DNA from: Tepidamorphaceae bacterium
GTDB lineage: Bacteria; Pseudomonadota; Alphaproteobacteria; Rhizobiales; JAKSCL01
Length of the DNA stretch: 64,000 bases
Direction of reading: 5' to 3'
Assembly (NCBI GenBank): GCA_028289445.1
Contig: JANQPO010000011.1
Location: forward strand, 1 to 64,000
Shown: piece after piece, positions 25,426-35,250 of the stretch
Position numbering within the stretch: the first letter of the stretch is position 1
How the letters are laid out: each line of letters begins with the position of its first letter
Program-made: the position numbers and the translations under genes
The notes under the pieces: model-generated
Told to the model about the DNA's origin: nothing
What the model saw: the letters and a program-made list of their open reading frames with translations, nothing else
Database searches by the model: none

Positions 25426-27213
25426 ATGACATACATCGCTCCGGTGGAAGACATCAGATTTGTGCTCGGCGCGATCGCCGATCTTGATGATGCCGCCGGT
25501 GAGATTGGGGACATCGACATCGAGCTTGTTGATGCCATTCTCGACGAAGCCGGAAAGTTTGCCGCTGAACAGATCGCACCGCTCAACCGGCTTGGCGATG
25601 CAAATGGCGCGACGGCAAAGGATGGCGTCGTAACACTGCCACCGGAATGGAAAACAGTTTACGATCAATGGGTTGAAGCCGGGTGGGGCGCGCTCGCCGG
25701 TCCCGAAGATTTCGGCGGCCAGAATCTTCCGACCGCGGTCGCCGTCGCGGTTTCGGAAATGTGGAATGCCGCAGCGCTGTCGTTCGCCGTCAATCCGCTC
25801 TTGACCGCCGGCGCCGTGGAGGCTCTGACGACCCATGGGTCCGAAACGCTGAAGGCGCGCTATCTGGAGAAACTGGTCTCCGGCGAGTGGACCGGCACGA
25901 TGAATCTGACCGAACCGCAGGCAGGTTCGGACCTTAGTGCGCTGCGCACGCGCGCCGAACCGGTGGGTGACGGCACGTATCGGATTTTCGGGCAGAAGAT
26001 CTTCATCACCTATGGCGAGCACGACCTGGCGGAGAACATCTGCCATCTGGTGTTGGCGCGGCTTCCTGACGCCCCTCCAGGTACGCGTGGGATTTCGTTG
26101 TTCCTTGTCCCGAAGGTCCTCGTCAACGATGACGGTTCGCTCGGCGCCCGCAACGATGTCTACTGCAACGGCGTGGAGCACAAGCTCGGCATTCACGCGT
26201 CTCCGACCTGCACGATGATTTATGGCGACGGTAAGTTTGGCGATACGCCCGGTGCATTGGGTTGGCTGCTTGGCGAGGAGAACGACGGCCTCGCCTGCAT
26301 GTTCACGATGATGAACAATGCCCGGCTCAATGTCGGCATCCAGGGCGTGGCAATCGCCGAGCGCGCCCACCAGCAGGCTCTGGCCTACGCCCGAGAACGT
26401 CGGCAGGGATGGGCACCCGGCCATGACAAGGGCACGATGGCGCCAATCATCGAGCATCCGGACATTCGCCGCGATCTCATGACCATGAAGGCGCTGACGG
26501 CAGCGTCCCGTGCGATCTGCCTCATGACGGCGAAGGCGATCGATGTCTCGCATCGCGCATCCGATCCCGACATGCGCGATGCGGCGGATCGTCGCGCCGG
26601 CCTCCTGACACCACTTGCCAAGAGCTACTCGACCGATATCGGAAACGAAGTCGCATCGATCGGTATTCAGGTACATGGCGGCATGGGATTCATCGAAGAG
26701 ACGGGTGCAGCACAACATTTGCGCGACGCCCGCATTCTGCCGATCTACGAAGGCACGAACGGAATCCAAGGCATCGACTTGGTGACCCGTAAACTGCCGA
26801 TTGAGGATGGGGAAACTGCGCGCGCGCTCATCGCGGAGTTTCGGGGTATCGCCGAGTCGGTTCGGGCTGTGAATGCGCCGGAATACGGGCACGGCGCCGA
26901 TCGGCTGACGGCCGCGATTGACGCGCTTGAAGCCGCAACCAAATGGGTGCTGGACGCCTTGCCCAGCGATATGCCATCGGCGCTTGCCGGTGCGACCGCC
27001 TATCAGCGGCTTTTTGCGATCACCGCCGGCGGCGCCTGGCTCGCCAAGGGGGCGCTCAAGCAAGGTCAGGCTGGAGCGCCTAACGCTGCCTCCCATGTCG
27101 CAACGGCTCGATTTTTCCTGGAACACCGCCTGACCGAGGCGCCGGGTCTGGCACTTGCCGTCACGCAAGGCGCTGCTGCGGTCTTGAATACCGACACCGT
27201 GCTCGCCAACTAG
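25426..27213 (+). CDS. Acyl-CoA dehydrogenase, DmdC-type (about 595 residues)
   Basis: An FAD-dependent acyl-CoA dehydrogenase of the long subfamily with a C-terminal extension (about 480-595, acyl-CoA_dh_C-like). Visible features are GEWTGTMNLTEPQAGSDLSALRTRA (FAD/substrate loop), YCNGVEHKLGIHASPTCTM, QVHGGMGFIEETGAAQHLRDARILPIYEGTNGIQ. This subfamily includes DmdC (methylmercaptopropionyl-CoA dehydrogenase of DMSP demethylation) and ordinary beta-oxidation enzymes. ATG 25426 is chosen because GGGAGG ends 6 bases upstream; ATG 25420 abuts the ribosome site. An enoyl-CoA hydratase follows by 20 bases. Confidence 0.88.
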   Translation: MTYIAPVEDIRFVLGAIADLDDAAGEIGDIDIELVDAILDEAGKFAAEQIAPLNRLGDANGATAKDGVVTLPPEWKTVYDQWVEAGWGALAGPEDFGGQNLPTAVAVAVSEMWNAAALSFAVNPLLTAGAVEALTTHGSETLKARYLEKLVSGEWTGTMNLTEPQAGSDLSALRTRAEPVGDGTYRIFGQKIFITYGEHDLAENICHLVLARLPDAPPGTRGISLFLVPKVLVNDDGSLGARNDVYCNGVEHKLGIHASPTCTMIYGDGKFGDTPGALGWLLGEENDGLACMFTMMNNARLNVGIQGVAIAERAHQQALAYARERRQGWAPGHDKGTMAPIIEHPDIRRDLMTMKALTAASRAICLMTAKAIDVSHRASDPDMRDAADRRAGLLTPLAKSYSTDIGNEVASIGIQVHGGMGFIEETGAAQHLRDARILPIYEGTNGIQGIDLVTRKLPIEDGETARALIAEFRGIAESVRAVNAPEYGHGADRLTAAIDALEAATKWVLDALPSDMPSALAGATAYQRLFAITAGGAWLAKGALKQGQAGAPNAASHVATARFFLEHRLTEAPGLALAVTQGAAAVLNTDTVLAN

Positions 27214-27233
27214 GGAGGAGGGGGGAGCGCGCG

Positions 27234-28007
27234 ATGACGAATCATGTCGAAATCACCCGTGATTGTGGTGTGCAGGTTCTGCGGATCGACCGCCCGGACA
27301 AGCGCAACGCGATCACCTCCGATATGTACGGCGTGCTCGCAAAAGCGCTGGCCGATGGCGATAACGATCCCGGCGTGCGGGTTCATCTCATTGCCGGTCA
27401 GCCCGGCGCATTCACGGCCGGCAACGACATCAAGGAATTCATGGCCTATGCCCAAGGCGGTGGCCTTGGGACCGACGTCATTGATTTTTTGAAGCGCCTG
27501 GCGCTTGCGGAGAAGCCGATTGTGGCTTGTGTTAACGGGCTTGCGATCGGTGTCGGCACCACGCTCTTGTTTCACTGCGATCTGGTTTTTGCCACGCCGG
27601 GTGCGATCTTCCGAACGCCGTTTCTCGATTTGGGCTTGGTTCCGGAGGCCGCGTCTAGTCTCTTGGCGCCGCAGCTCATGGGTCATCAGCGGGCCTTCGA
27701 ATTGCTGTGCCTGGGCACCACGTTTTCCGGCGAGGATGCGCGCCGAGCCGGGCTGGTGAACCGCCTGGTCGGCGCCGATGAAGTCGAGGAAGAAGCGATT
27801 TCGGCCGCGCGCGCCCTTGCGGCCAAGCCGCCGGCTGCCTTGAAGGCGGCGCGGGATTTGATGAGAGGGCCGCGAGACGCGATTGCCGCCCGCATTGACG
27901 AAGAGGTCGCCTTGTTCGCCGAGCGCCTCAGGTCGCCTGAAGCCATGGAAGCCTTCAGTGCATTCCTGGAAAAGCGCCCGGCTCGATTCGACACCGCCGC
28001 CGAGTAG
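27234..28007 (+). CDS. Enoyl-CoA hydratase/isomerase family protein
   Basis: 257 residues, crotonase fold. IDRPDKRNAIT near the start, AGQPGAFTAGNDIKEFM forming the oxyanion/CoA pocket, VACVNGLAIGVGTTLLFHCDLVFA (the usual GGG replaced by IGVG) and DLGLVPEAASSLLAP. The residue that is often the second catalytic Glu corresponds to E in VPEAASS. It probably hydrates the product of the upstream acyl-CoA dehydrogenase. An AGGAGGGGGG ribosome site is present. Confidence 0.9.
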   Translation: MTNHVEITRDCGVQVLRIDRPDKRNAITSDMYGVLAKALADGDNDPGVRVHLIAGQPGAFTAGNDIKEFMAYAQGGGLGTDVIDFLKRLALAEKPIVACVNGLAIGVGTTLLFHCDLVFATPGAIFRTPFLDLGLVPEAASSLLAPQLMGHQRAFELLCLGTTFSGEDARRAGLVNRLVGADEVEEEAISAARALAAKPPAALKAARDLMRGPRDAIAARIDEEVALFAERLRSPEAMEAFSAFLEKRPARFDTAAE

Positions 28008-28021
28008 CGGCAGAGCACTAA

Positions 28022-28330
28022 TTAGTCCCGAAACCGCCGCCGACGCGTATCAGCCTGACGGATCTGCTCGTGGATGCTGTATCGCGGGTCCAGATAGGTG
28101 ATGTTCGTGCCCTGGACGAAGTACTCCCGGCCGTTCCGTGTCGCGATAAAGCCATTGGCGCCATAGGCGCGGATCACAACGTAGTCGGCGGGTAGCGTGC
28201 CGTGCGTCGCCAAATTGGCCCGCTCCTGGAGGCTAAGGGTTCCGGCGTCGGCCGAAAGGGCGAACCCCACCAGCGCAAATGCCAAAACGGCGATGGCGGC
28301 GAATGGTAAGATCGTGAAGCGTGTCATCAT
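28022..28330 (-). CDS. Hypothetical exported small protein
   Basis: 102 residues starting at tandem ATGs (28330/28327), with GGGAG 3-7 bases upstream. A signal peptide (about 1-32, ending SADAG) is followed by a short mature domain LPADYVVIRAYGANGFIATRNGREYFVQGTNITYLDPRYSIHEQ-like and a basic end. No family is recognised. A near-consensus CRP/FNR-type site and a 7-bp hairpin lie upstream. Confidence 0.65.
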   Translation of the reverse strand: MMTRFTILPFAAIAVLAFALVGFALSADAGTLSLQERANLATHGTLPADYVVIRAYGANGFIATRNGREYFVQGTNITYLDPRYSIHEQIRQADTRRRRFRD

Positions 28331-28402
28331 GAGCTCCCTGAGTGACGGGGCCGATTGTGGTCCGGCCATGAGCCTCAATGTGGGGCTCATCAGAGAATTC
28401 AC

Positions 28403-28418
28403 AGTGATATGGGTCACA
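28403..28418 (-). promoter_or_regulatory. CRP/FNR-type operator candidate
   Basis: AGTGA-N6-TCACA matches the CRP consensus TGTGA-N6-TCACA at 9 of 10 positions. It is 73 bases upstream of the exported small protein (minus strand). Between them, ATGAGCC (28368-28374) and GGCTCAT (28384-28390) form a 7-bp hairpin. Confidence 0.45.
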
Positions 28419-28482
28419 TTGCATGCAGGCGTGATCGGCACTGGCCGTTGCGGCCAGCCTGCGAACAAATCGGAAGGGCGGT

Positions 28483-30453
28483 TTAGGCTACAGCCGAAAC
28501 GTCGTCGCCTTTGTTGGCGTTCGCCAGGAAGAGCTCAAGCGCCTTGTCCATCGGCACCGGCGGCGACCAGAAATAGCCCTGACCGATATCGCATTTCATG
28601 GTGCGTAGCGTATCGGCGGCGGTTTCGTCCTCGATGCCTTCCGCGGTGGTCGCAAGGCCAAGCGAGTGGGCGAGGCCGAGAATGGCATCGACGATCGCCA
28701 GCGAGTGCGAACTGTCTTCCATCGTCTGGATGAACGAGCGATCGATCTTGATCTTGTCGATCGGCAGATTCGAAAGGCGCGCCAGGCTGGAATAGCCCGC
28801 GCCAAAGTCATCAAGCGAGACACGAATGCCGGCCTCGCGCAGTGTCGTAATGACCTGGCTCGAACCCGAGAAATCCTGCATGAACACGTCTTCCGTAATC
28901 TCGACTTCCAGGCGATGGGTCGGGAAACCGGTTCTGCGCATCTGATCCAACAACCGCGACAACAGGAAACCGTCCTGCAGCATGTCGGGCGAGATGTTGA
29001 CGGCCAGGATCGGCATTTCGGGCCAGTCCTTCACGGTGTCGAGCGCCTGACGCAAGACAGAGAAGGTCAGTGCCTGCAGCAGCCCAGCCTCCTGGGCAAC
29101 CGGAATGAAGTTAAGCGGCGGTACCAGACCGCGTTCGGGATGAGCCCAACGCGCAAGGATCTCAAAGCCGATAACTTGCCCCGATGTGAGCGAAATCAGC
29201 GGCTGCATGTAGGGGATGATCTCATTATTGGGGATTGCCGTCTTCAACTCGGCGCGAATGCGGGCGTTCTCTTGAACGGCGGCGTCCATTTCCTGACGGA
29301 AGAAGTGGATCGGCTGTCCTTCGGTTTCGGCCCTGTGGCAGGCGATTTCGGCTCTGCGAATCAGATCGTGTGGCGAGGTTCCGTCATCTGGATAAAGAAC
29401 GATGCCGATCGTTGGCCGTAGTTCGACGTCTTCACCGTCGACGACAACCGTGGCCGAAATCTTGTTGGCCAGGCTTTGGGCGTGCTGAACAAGGCGATTG
29501 CGTTCGACGTTTGGCGCCAAGATCGTGAAGCCATGGCCCTGATCGCGGCAAACGAGACAGTCCTCCTCTAAAACAGCCTGAATGCGCTCTGCGATTTCGA
29601 CCAGTACCTGGTCCGCGCATTCGTGACCGAGACGCGTTCGATGATATCCGAAATCCGACAGAGATACGGCGATAAGGCCGCCTTCGCCCTCGCGCACCTC
29701 CCAGTCGGCGGACGCAATGAACGTCGATCGGTTCGGAAGACCGGTGACGGAATCATACGTCTCGAGCATTTGATAATCGGTGACCGTCTCCATGTGAGCG
29801 GCCTCGGCCCGCGATAGAGCCTGACCGACCTGACGCCATAGGAGGGTCATCAAGATGATCGCGAAGATAGCGATGACCAGCGTGATCCACTGCTCACGCG
29901 TTTCCATTGTGTCGAGATAGTCTTCCAAGTCCATCTCGACCAGTTTGAGGAAATTCGTCATTGCGGTTTCGACGACCGAGATCGGCGTGTCGTACCGCAT
30001 GGCATAGATGATGGCCCGCGCCTCGGCCGTCTGGCCTTCAAGCATCAAGCTGATGGCTCTTTGCTCGAGTTCGATCTCGTAGAGAACCGCGACGCTGACC
30101 TGGCTGCGGAACTCCGGCACCAGACGCTCCGGAATGCTTGCTTCGGCCTGCTTCAGCATGCTTCCCAGCTCGCTGACGGCTTCCGAATGAGCACCCTCCA
30201 GCCGCAAGTCGCCGGTTGTCAAAGTGTACATGGTCAGGCGCGAGAGACGCTCGCGAAGAATTTCGATCCGGCCCGCAGTGGACGCCGTTTGACGTAGCGT
30301 CTTGATGGCCTCATTGGCGCTGACTTCATGGTACCAGCGCTCGACTCCGAAGATGGCCAGAAGGAACAGCAGTCCGAAAAAGGTCAGTCCGACTGCTCGA
30401 CGCGCGCCTTTGTGGGCATCGTTTGCAATTTCGCGGATGGCGGGCGTGGGCAT
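28483..30453 (-). CDS. Membrane GGDEF/EAL protein, probable c-di-GMP phosphodiesterase
   Basis: 656 residues. Two membrane helices (about 21-37 and 189-206) flank a helical periplasmic sensor. The GGDEF domain (about 232-390) has DQGHG at 304-308 in place of GG(D/E)EF, so cyclase activity is unlikely. The EAL domain (about 400-645) keeps EIL (431-433), Asn486, Glu521, DDFGAGYSSL (548-557) and Glu605 (TAEGIED), the metal and catalytic set. Hence it should hydrolyse c-di-GMP. ATG 30453 has GAGG 7 bases upstream, unlike the earlier in-frame ATG 30498. Confidence 0.9.
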   Translation of the reverse strand: MPTPAIREIANDAHKGARRAVGLTFFGLLFLLAIFGVERWYHEVSANEAIKTLRQTASTAGRIEILRERLSRLTMYTLTTGDLRLEGAHSEAVSELGSMLKQAEASIPERLVPEFRSQVSVAVLYEIELEQRAISLMLEGQTAEARAIIYAMRYDTPISVVETAMTNFLKLVEMDLEDYLDTMETREQWITLVIAIFAIILMTLLWRQVGQALSRAEAAHMETVTDYQMLETYDSVTGLPNRSTFIASADWEVREGEGGLIAVSLSDFGYHRTRLGHECADQVLVEIAERIQAVLEEDCLVCRDQGHGFTILAPNVERNRLVQHAQSLANKISATVVVDGEDVELRPTIGIVLYPDDGTSPHDLIRRAEIACHRAETEGQPIHFFRQEMDAAVQENARIRAELKTAIPNNEIIPYMQPLISLTSGQVIGFEILARWAHPERGLVPPLNFIPVAQEAGLLQALTFSVLRQALDTVKDWPEMPILAVNISPDMLQDGFLLSRLLDQMRRTGFPTHRLEVEITEDVFMQDFSGSSQVITTLREAGIRVSLDDFGAGYSSLARLSNLPIDKIKIDRSFIQTMEDSSHSLAIVDAILGLAHSLGLATTAEGIEDETAADTLRTMKCDIGQGYFWSPPVPMDKALELFLANANKGDDVSAVA

Positions 30454-30592
30454 TCGGAATCCTCGTTGTACTGCGAGGAAAGCCTTGCCCCGAGACACCT
30501 AAAGTGACCTTAATCCAATGCTCTAGCGAGGCGAATTTACACGCAGTGCGCGCATTATTCCGCAAACAACGTAAACAGTTGGTTGAGTGAAT

Positions 30593-30609
30593 TGAATTGA
30601 CCCAATTCA
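30593..30609. repeat. 7-bp inverted repeat at the pirin gene end
   Basis: TGAATTG and CAATTCA surround 3 bases and overlap the pirin stop codon. It is AT-rich and without an adjoining T-run, so its meaning is unclear. The 153-bp gap from 30454 to 30606 holds no gene. Confidence 0.25.
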
Positions 30610-31545
30610 GCGATCGGGGGCAGGGATCCACTCGTCCTTGTCGTCAGGCGGAAGCTGAAACCGGCCGTGCTGCCAATCGCCCGCGCGCCACGCTTCCTTG
30701 GCGGCCTCAATCCGCTCCTTGGAAGACGCGACGAAGTTCCACCAGATATAACGCGGTCCGTTTAAGGTTTCGCCGCCCAAAAGCATCAATCGGGCGTCGG
30801 TCTTGGCGGATATCGTGATCTCATCGCCCGGTCGGAACACCATCATCTGGCCGGCCGAGAACGTTTGCCCGGCAATCTCGATTTCGCCCGAGACGACATA
30901 AAGACCACGATCCTCATGCTCCGGCGAAAGCGGCAGCTTCGACCGGGCATTCAGCACAGCATCGGCGTAAAACATGTCGGAAAACGTCTGCACGGGTGCC
31001 CGCTCACCGTAGAGCGAGCCGAGGATCAGCCGCACGGACTTTCCCTCGCCTTCGAGAAAGGGCAGCGCGGATTTCGGCTGATGTTCGAATCCGGGATCTG
31101 CATCTTCCGCATCATCCGGCAGCGCCACCCAGGTCTGAATGCCGAACAGCGGCGCTCGCTCCATCGCCCGCACGTGCGACGGCGTGCGTTCTGAATGCGT
31201 AATGCCCTTGCCCGCGATCATCCAGTTGACCGCACCTGGGCTGATCTCCTGGTTGGTGCCAAGCGAGTCTCGATGGAAGATCGACCCGTCGTAGAGATAG
31301 GTCACCGTGGCCAGACCAATATGGGGATGCGGGCGCACATCTATTCCCTGGTCGGTGAGGAACTCAGCCGGTCCCATCTGGTCGAAGAAGATGAACGGCC
31401 CCACCATCTGCCGACGAGCGGAGGGAAGAGCGCGGCGTACTTCGAAACCGCCGATATCGCGGGCGCGGGGAACGATGACGGTTTCAATCGCGTCGACCTC
31501 GTCGCCTGTCGGGCAATGAGGATCAAGTGCGGGGTTCCAGCTCAC
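30607..31545 (-). CDS. Pirin family protein
   Basis: 312 residues with two cupin domains. The N-terminal cupin carries the metal site RPHPHIGLATVTYL (two His), a later NWMIAGKGITHSE (His) and a Glu. The C-terminal pirin cupin spans about 185-290. Bacterial pirins act as quercetin 2,3-dioxygenases or regulators; which applies here is unknown. It stands between the c-di-GMP gene and xseB on the minus strand. Confidence 0.9.
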   Translation of the reverse strand: MSWNPALDPHCPTGDEVDAIETVIVPRARDIGGFEVRRALPSARRQMVGPFIFFDQMGPAEFLTDQGIDVRPHPHIGLATVTYLYDGSIFHRDSLGTNQEISPGAVNWMIAGKGITHSERTPSHVRAMERAPLFGIQTWVALPDDAEDADPGFEHQPKSALPFLEGEGKSVRLILGSLYGERAPVQTFSDMFYADAVLNARSKLPLSPEHEDRGLYVVSGEIEIAGQTFSAGQMMVFRPGDEITISAKTDARLMLLGGETLNGPRYIWWNFVASSKERIEAAKEAWRAGDWQHGRFQLPPDDKDEWIPAPDR

Positions 31546-31672
31546 GGCGCAGCCTCCTGGTGTCCATGTCTAGAGGCAATATAGGGCAAGATTGTCGTCG
31601 ATAACGGTCAGCCGGCGAGACGGACCGTCTCACGTTGGGCGACACGCCTTTTTGGGGTGGTTTTGGGGCGCC

Positions 31673-31921
31673 TTATTCGACGTCCAGCGGTTCGGTGCCG
31701 GTCGCCTTACCGTCGGCGCTCGTGATCTTTTCGACCTTCGCCTCGGCCTTTTTCAGCAGCGCATCGCAGTGCTTCTTTAGCGCATCGCCGCGTTCGTAGA
31801 TCGCAATCGACTCGTCCAGCGAAACATCACCCTGTTCGAGCTTGCCGACGATTGTCTCAAGCTCTTTCAGTGCATCCTCGAACGAGAGCTTCGAGACATC
31901 GGGCTGCTTCGCGTCCGCCAT
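31673..31921 (-). CDS. xseB: Exodeoxyribonuclease VII small subunit
   Basis: 82 residues. It matches Xse[54 protein letters not shown], a helical hairpin that binds the XseA large subunit. Exo VII degrades single-stranded DNA to oligonucleotides. The xseA gene is not in this window. The 127-bp gap downstream of it shows nothing definite. Confidence 0.94.
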   Translation of the reverse strand: MADAKQPDVSKLSFEDALKELETIVGKLEQGDVSLDESIAIYERGDALKKHCDALLKKAEAKVEKITSADGKATGTEPLDVE

Positions 31922-31989
31922 TCACCGTCTCCCAAACCAAGTCGGGACTCTATAGTGTGTTTAGAAAGGCAAGGCCAGACGGGGTGTGC

Positions 31990-32859
31990 ATGACGGAGAC
32001 ATTGAGGGGGAAGACGCTATTCATTACCGGCGGATCGCGCGGCATCGGCCTGGCGATCGCCAAACGGGCCGCCACGGATGGCGCCAACGTGGCGATAGCA
32101 GCGAAGACGGCCGAACCGCATCCCAAGCTGCCGGGCACGATCTTCACCGCGGCGGAGGAGATCGAGGCGGCGGGTGGCAAGGCGCTCCCAATCGTGTGCG
32201 ATATCCGCCATGATGACCAGGTCGAGTTGGCGGTGGAGCGCACTGTCGCGAAGTTCCGCGGCATCGACATTTGCGTCAACAATGCCAGCGCCATTTCGCT
32301 GACACCGGCGGAAGCGACCGAAATGAAGCGATTCGATCTGATGCACCAGATCAACACGCGCGGCACCTTCCTGGTCTCCAAGGCGTGCATTCCACACCTC
32401 AGAAAGGCGGATAACCCGCATATTCTCATGCTATCGCCGCCGCTGGACATGAAGGAGGAGTGGTTCGCGCCGCACACTGCTTATTCGATCGCAAAATACG
32501 GCATGAGCCTCTGCGTTCTTGGCCTAGCGGGTGAACTGCGAAGCGCCGGGATCGCGGTCAATGCGTTGTGGCCGCGCACCACAATCGGAACGGCAGCCAT
32601 CGGCAATCTTCTGGGCGGAGACAAGGTACTCAAGGCCAGCCGGACGCCGGAGATCCTGGCGGACGCCGCCCACATGATCTTCACCAAGCCGGCGCGCGAC
32701 TTCACGGGGAATTTCCTGATCGACGACACGTTCCTGGCCGAAAACAGTGTGACCGACTTCGCCAAGTACCGCGTCGATCCGAGCCAGCACCTCGCGCCGG
32801 ACTTCTTCGTACCGGACGACAGCCCGGCGCCCAAGAGCCTCGCACCGCTCACGGATTGA
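31990..32859 (+). CDS. SDR oxidoreductase, HSDL2-like
   Basis: 289 residues. Short-chain dehydrogenase motifs: TGGSRGIG (about 13-20), NNAS, and YSIAKYG active-site YxxxK. The extended sequence AKTAEPHPKLPGTIFTAAEEIEAAGG and the C-terminal TGNFLIDDTFL are typical of the HSDL2-like subfamily (peroxisomal in eukaryotes, lipid-linked, substrate unknown). ATG 31990 follows the divergent xseB start by 68 bases. The MFS gene begins 6 bases after the stop. Confidence 0.88.
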   Translation: MTETLRGKTLFITGGSRGIGLAIAKRAATDGANVAIAAKTAEPHPKLPGTIFTAAEEIEAAGGKALPIVCDIRHDDQVELAVERTVAKFRGIDICVNNASAISLTPAEATEMKRFDLMHQINTRGTFLVSKACIPHLRKADNPHILMLSPPLDMKEEWFAPHTAYSIAKYGMSLCVLGLAGELRSAGIAVNALWPRTTIGTAAIGNLLGGDKVLKASRTPEILADAAHMIFTKPARDFTGNFLIDDTFLAENSVTDFAKYRVDPSQHLAPDFFVPDDSPAPKSLAPLTD

Positions 32860-32865
32860 GGCACA

Positions 32866-34101
32866 GTGTCGGAGGCTGAAACACCCCAGCCCACGCGCCG
32901 CCATGCGGCGACCTTCGTCTTTGTCACCGTATTCGTAGATGCCATAGGGTTCGGCATCATCATTCCAGTGATGCCAGCACTGCTCCAGGAGTTGCGTGGG
33001 TCGACTATCTCTGACGCGGCCGTGTGGGGTGGTTATCTGGCCTTCGTCTACGCTGCCATGCATTTCCTTGTCGGCCCGACGCTCGGCAATCTGTCCGACA
33101 GGTTCGGGCGACGGCCAGTTCTGCTCATTTCGCTTGCCACCCTGGCGGTCGACTATGTGATCATGGCTTTGGCGAATTCGATGACAATCCTGTTCATTGG
33201 TCGTCTGCTCGCCGGCATCTCCGGCGCTACCGTTCCGACCGCCAATGCCTATATTGCGGACGTCACACCGCCGGAGAAGCGTGCCGCGAATTTCGGTTTG
33301 ATCGGTGCCGGATTCGGCCTCGGCTTTATCGTCGGGCCGGTGATTGGCGGGCTGGCTGGTGAATTTGGTACTCGTGTGCCCTTCTTGGCGGCTGCCGCTC
33401 TCGCATTCCTCAATGTCCTCTACGGCTATTTCGTCCTGCCGGAATCTTTGCCGGAGGAAAAACGCCGCGCTTTCGACTGGCGGCGCGCCAACCCGTTTGG
33501 TGCTGCCCAACACTTCGCCAAGCTTCCCGCGGTTGCTTGGTTCTTCGTTGCCATGTTTGTCTTCAATGTTGCCCACTATGTCTATCCGACGACATGGAGC
33601 TACTTCACCCAGGAGCAGTTCGGCTGGTCCTCGGGCCAGATCGGGCTTTCTCTCGCCGCCGTCGGCGTCGGTTTCGTCATTGTCCAAGGCTGGTTGATCC
33701 GCAAGATCATTCCGGCGATTGGTGAAGTTCGCACCGCCATGATGGGATTTGTCCTCAGCGCCGTGGCGCTTGTCGGTATCGCCTTTGCCGCGAAGGGGTG
33801 GGTGGTTTATGCGATGCTGCCTGTGACCGTGCTCGGCGCGATCGTGACGCCGGCCATGACGGGACTGATGGCGAACCGGACCGCCGACGATGCCCAGGGC
33901 GAACTGCAAGGGGCGCTTGCCAGTGTTACCGGCATCACCACGATTTTGTCCCCGCTGATAATGACCCAGATGTTCGGCTTCTACACGCGCGCCACAGCAC
34001 CTGTTTACTTCCCCGGAGCGCCCTATTTGTTCGCCGGCCTGTTGACCGTTGCCGCGATCACTCCGTTCGTGGTCGGCCTGCGGATCGGACGGTCGCGTTA
34101 G
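32866..34101 (+). CDS. MFS transporter, TetA/drug:H+ antiporter type
   Basis: 411 residues, about 12 membrane helices, GTG start. The TCR/Tet signatures are [18 protein letters not shown] (helix 1), [14 protein letters not shown] (loop 2-3) and [14 protein letters not shown] (motif C of antiporters). Relatives expel tetracycline or other hydrophobic compounds, but chromosomal copies usually have unknown substrates. It follows the SDR by 6 bases, and its stop interlocks with that of aroC (TTAG at 34098-34101). Confidence 0.87.
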   Translation: MSEAETPQPTRRHAATFVFVTVFVDAIGFGIIIPVMPALLQELRGSTISDAAVWGGYLAFVYAAMHFLVGPTLGNLSDRFGRRPVLLISLATLAVDYVIMALANSMTILFIGRLLAGISGATVPTANAYIADVTPPEKRAANFGLIGAGFGLGFIVGPVIGGLAGEFGTRVPFLAAAALAFLNVLYGYFVLPESLPEEKRRAFDWRRANPFGAAQHFAKLPAVAWFFVAMFVFNVAHYVYPTTWSYFTQEQFGWSSGQIGLSLAAVGVGFVIVQGWLIRKIIPAIGEVRTAMMGFVLSAVALVGIAFAAKGWVVYAMLPVTVLGAIVTPAMTGLMANRTADDAQGELQGALASVTGITTILSPLIMTQMFGFYTRATAPVYFPGAPYLFAGLLTVAAITPFVVGLRIGRSR

Positions 34102-35189
34102 CCGGTCGTGCCCACCTGGCCGCGATGTCGCAACAGGTGATCCGCGAGCACGCAAGCCACCATCGCTTCGCCGACCGGCACCGCGCGGATGCCGACGCAG
34201 GGATCATGCCGGCCCTTGGTCACGATATCGGTTTCCTCGCCATCGGCCGTTATGGTTTGCCGTGGCGTCAGAATGGAGGAGGTTGGCTTGACCGCGAAGC
34301 GAGCGACGACCGGTTGTCCGGATGAAATACCGCCCAAAACACCGCCGGCCTTGTTTGACAGGAACCGTACACCATCATTGCCCATGCGCATTTCGTCGGC
34401 GTTCTCCTCGCCGGAGATCGCGGCGGCCTCAAACCCGTTGCCGATCTCCACGCCCTTGACCGCGTTGATCGACATGAGTGCAGCGGCAATCTCCGTATCG
34501 AGCTTGCCGTAGATCGGCGCTCCGAGCCCGGCCGGAACGTTGTCGGCGACGATCTCGATTACCGCGCCGGTCGAGGAGCCGGACTTTCGGACCTCGTCCA
34601 GAAACGTCGCCCAGTTCTCCGCCGTGACCGGATCGGGGCAAAAGAAGGGATTGGCATCGACGGCATCCCAGTCCCAGCGGTCGCGATCGATCCGATGCGG
34701 TCCCACTTGCACCAACGCGCCGCGCACCGTGATGTCGCCGATGATCTTGCGCGCGATCGCGCCGGCTGCCACCCGCATCGCCGTTTCGCGCGCCGAGGAG
34801 CGGCCGCCGCCGCGATAGTCGCGAATGCCGTATTTGGCATCATAGGTGTAGTCGGCGTGCCCAGGCCGGTAGCTTAGCGCGATCTCCGAATAGTCCTTTG
34901 AGCGCTGGTCGACATTCTCGATCATGAGGGAAATCGGCGTGCCCGTCGTCTTTTGAACACTGTCGGTGTCGGTCATCACGCCGGACAGGATTTGCACCTG
35001 GTCCAGTTCGCGCCGCTGCGTCGTGTATTTCGATTGGCCGGGGCGGCGCTTGTCGAGATAGCCCTGGATGTCGGCTTCCGTTAGCGGGATCAGCGGCGGG
35101 CAGCCGTCGACAACGCAGCCGATCGCCACCCCGTGGCTTTCGCCCCAGGTTGTTACGCGAAACAGATGGCCGAACGTGTTGTGCGACAT
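34098..35189 (-). CDS. aroC: Chorismate synthase
   Basis: 363 residues. It converts EPSP to chorismate with reduced FMN, the last shikimate step. Signatures: [20 protein letters not shown], the basic FMN/EPSP loop [36 protein letters not shown] and the C-terminal [16 protein letters not shown] 35189 has GGGA about 9 bases upstream; a TTG two codons earlier is not needed. It is the last gene of the fabI-to-aroC minus-strand run. Confidence 0.97.
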   Translation of the reverse strand: MSHNTFGHLFRVTTWGESHGVAIGCVVDGCPPLIPLTEADIQGYLDKRRPGQSKYTTQRRELDQVQILSGVMTDTDSVQKTTGTPISLMIENVDQRSKDYSEIALSYRPGHADYTYDAKYGIRDYRGGGRSSARETAMRVAAGAIARKIIGDITVRGALVQVGPHRIDRDRWDWDAVDANPFFCPDPVTAENWATFLDEVRKSGSSTGAVIEIVADNVPAGLGAPIYGKLDTEIAAALMSINAVKGVEIGNGFEAAAISGEENADEMRMGNDGVRFLSNKAGGVLGGISSGQPVVARFAVKPTSSILTPRQTITADGEETDIVTKGRHDPCVGIRAVPVGEAMVACVLADHLLRHRGQVGTTG

Positions 35190-35250
35190 GAGCAATCCCG
35201 GCTGATCGTTGCGCCCGTCTTAGGCGCTAAAGCCGACCGGAGGCAAGGGC

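Noticed and set aside
25336..27168. 610-residue minus-strand frame opposite the acyl-CoA dehydrogenase
   Set aside because: Arg/Gly/His-rich without motifs, wholly opposite a clear enzyme gene, and its end runs into the MITE-like element.
32524..34155. 543-residue minus-strand frame opposite the MFS drug carrier
   Set aside because: Charge-rich, motif-free shadow that also overlaps aroC.
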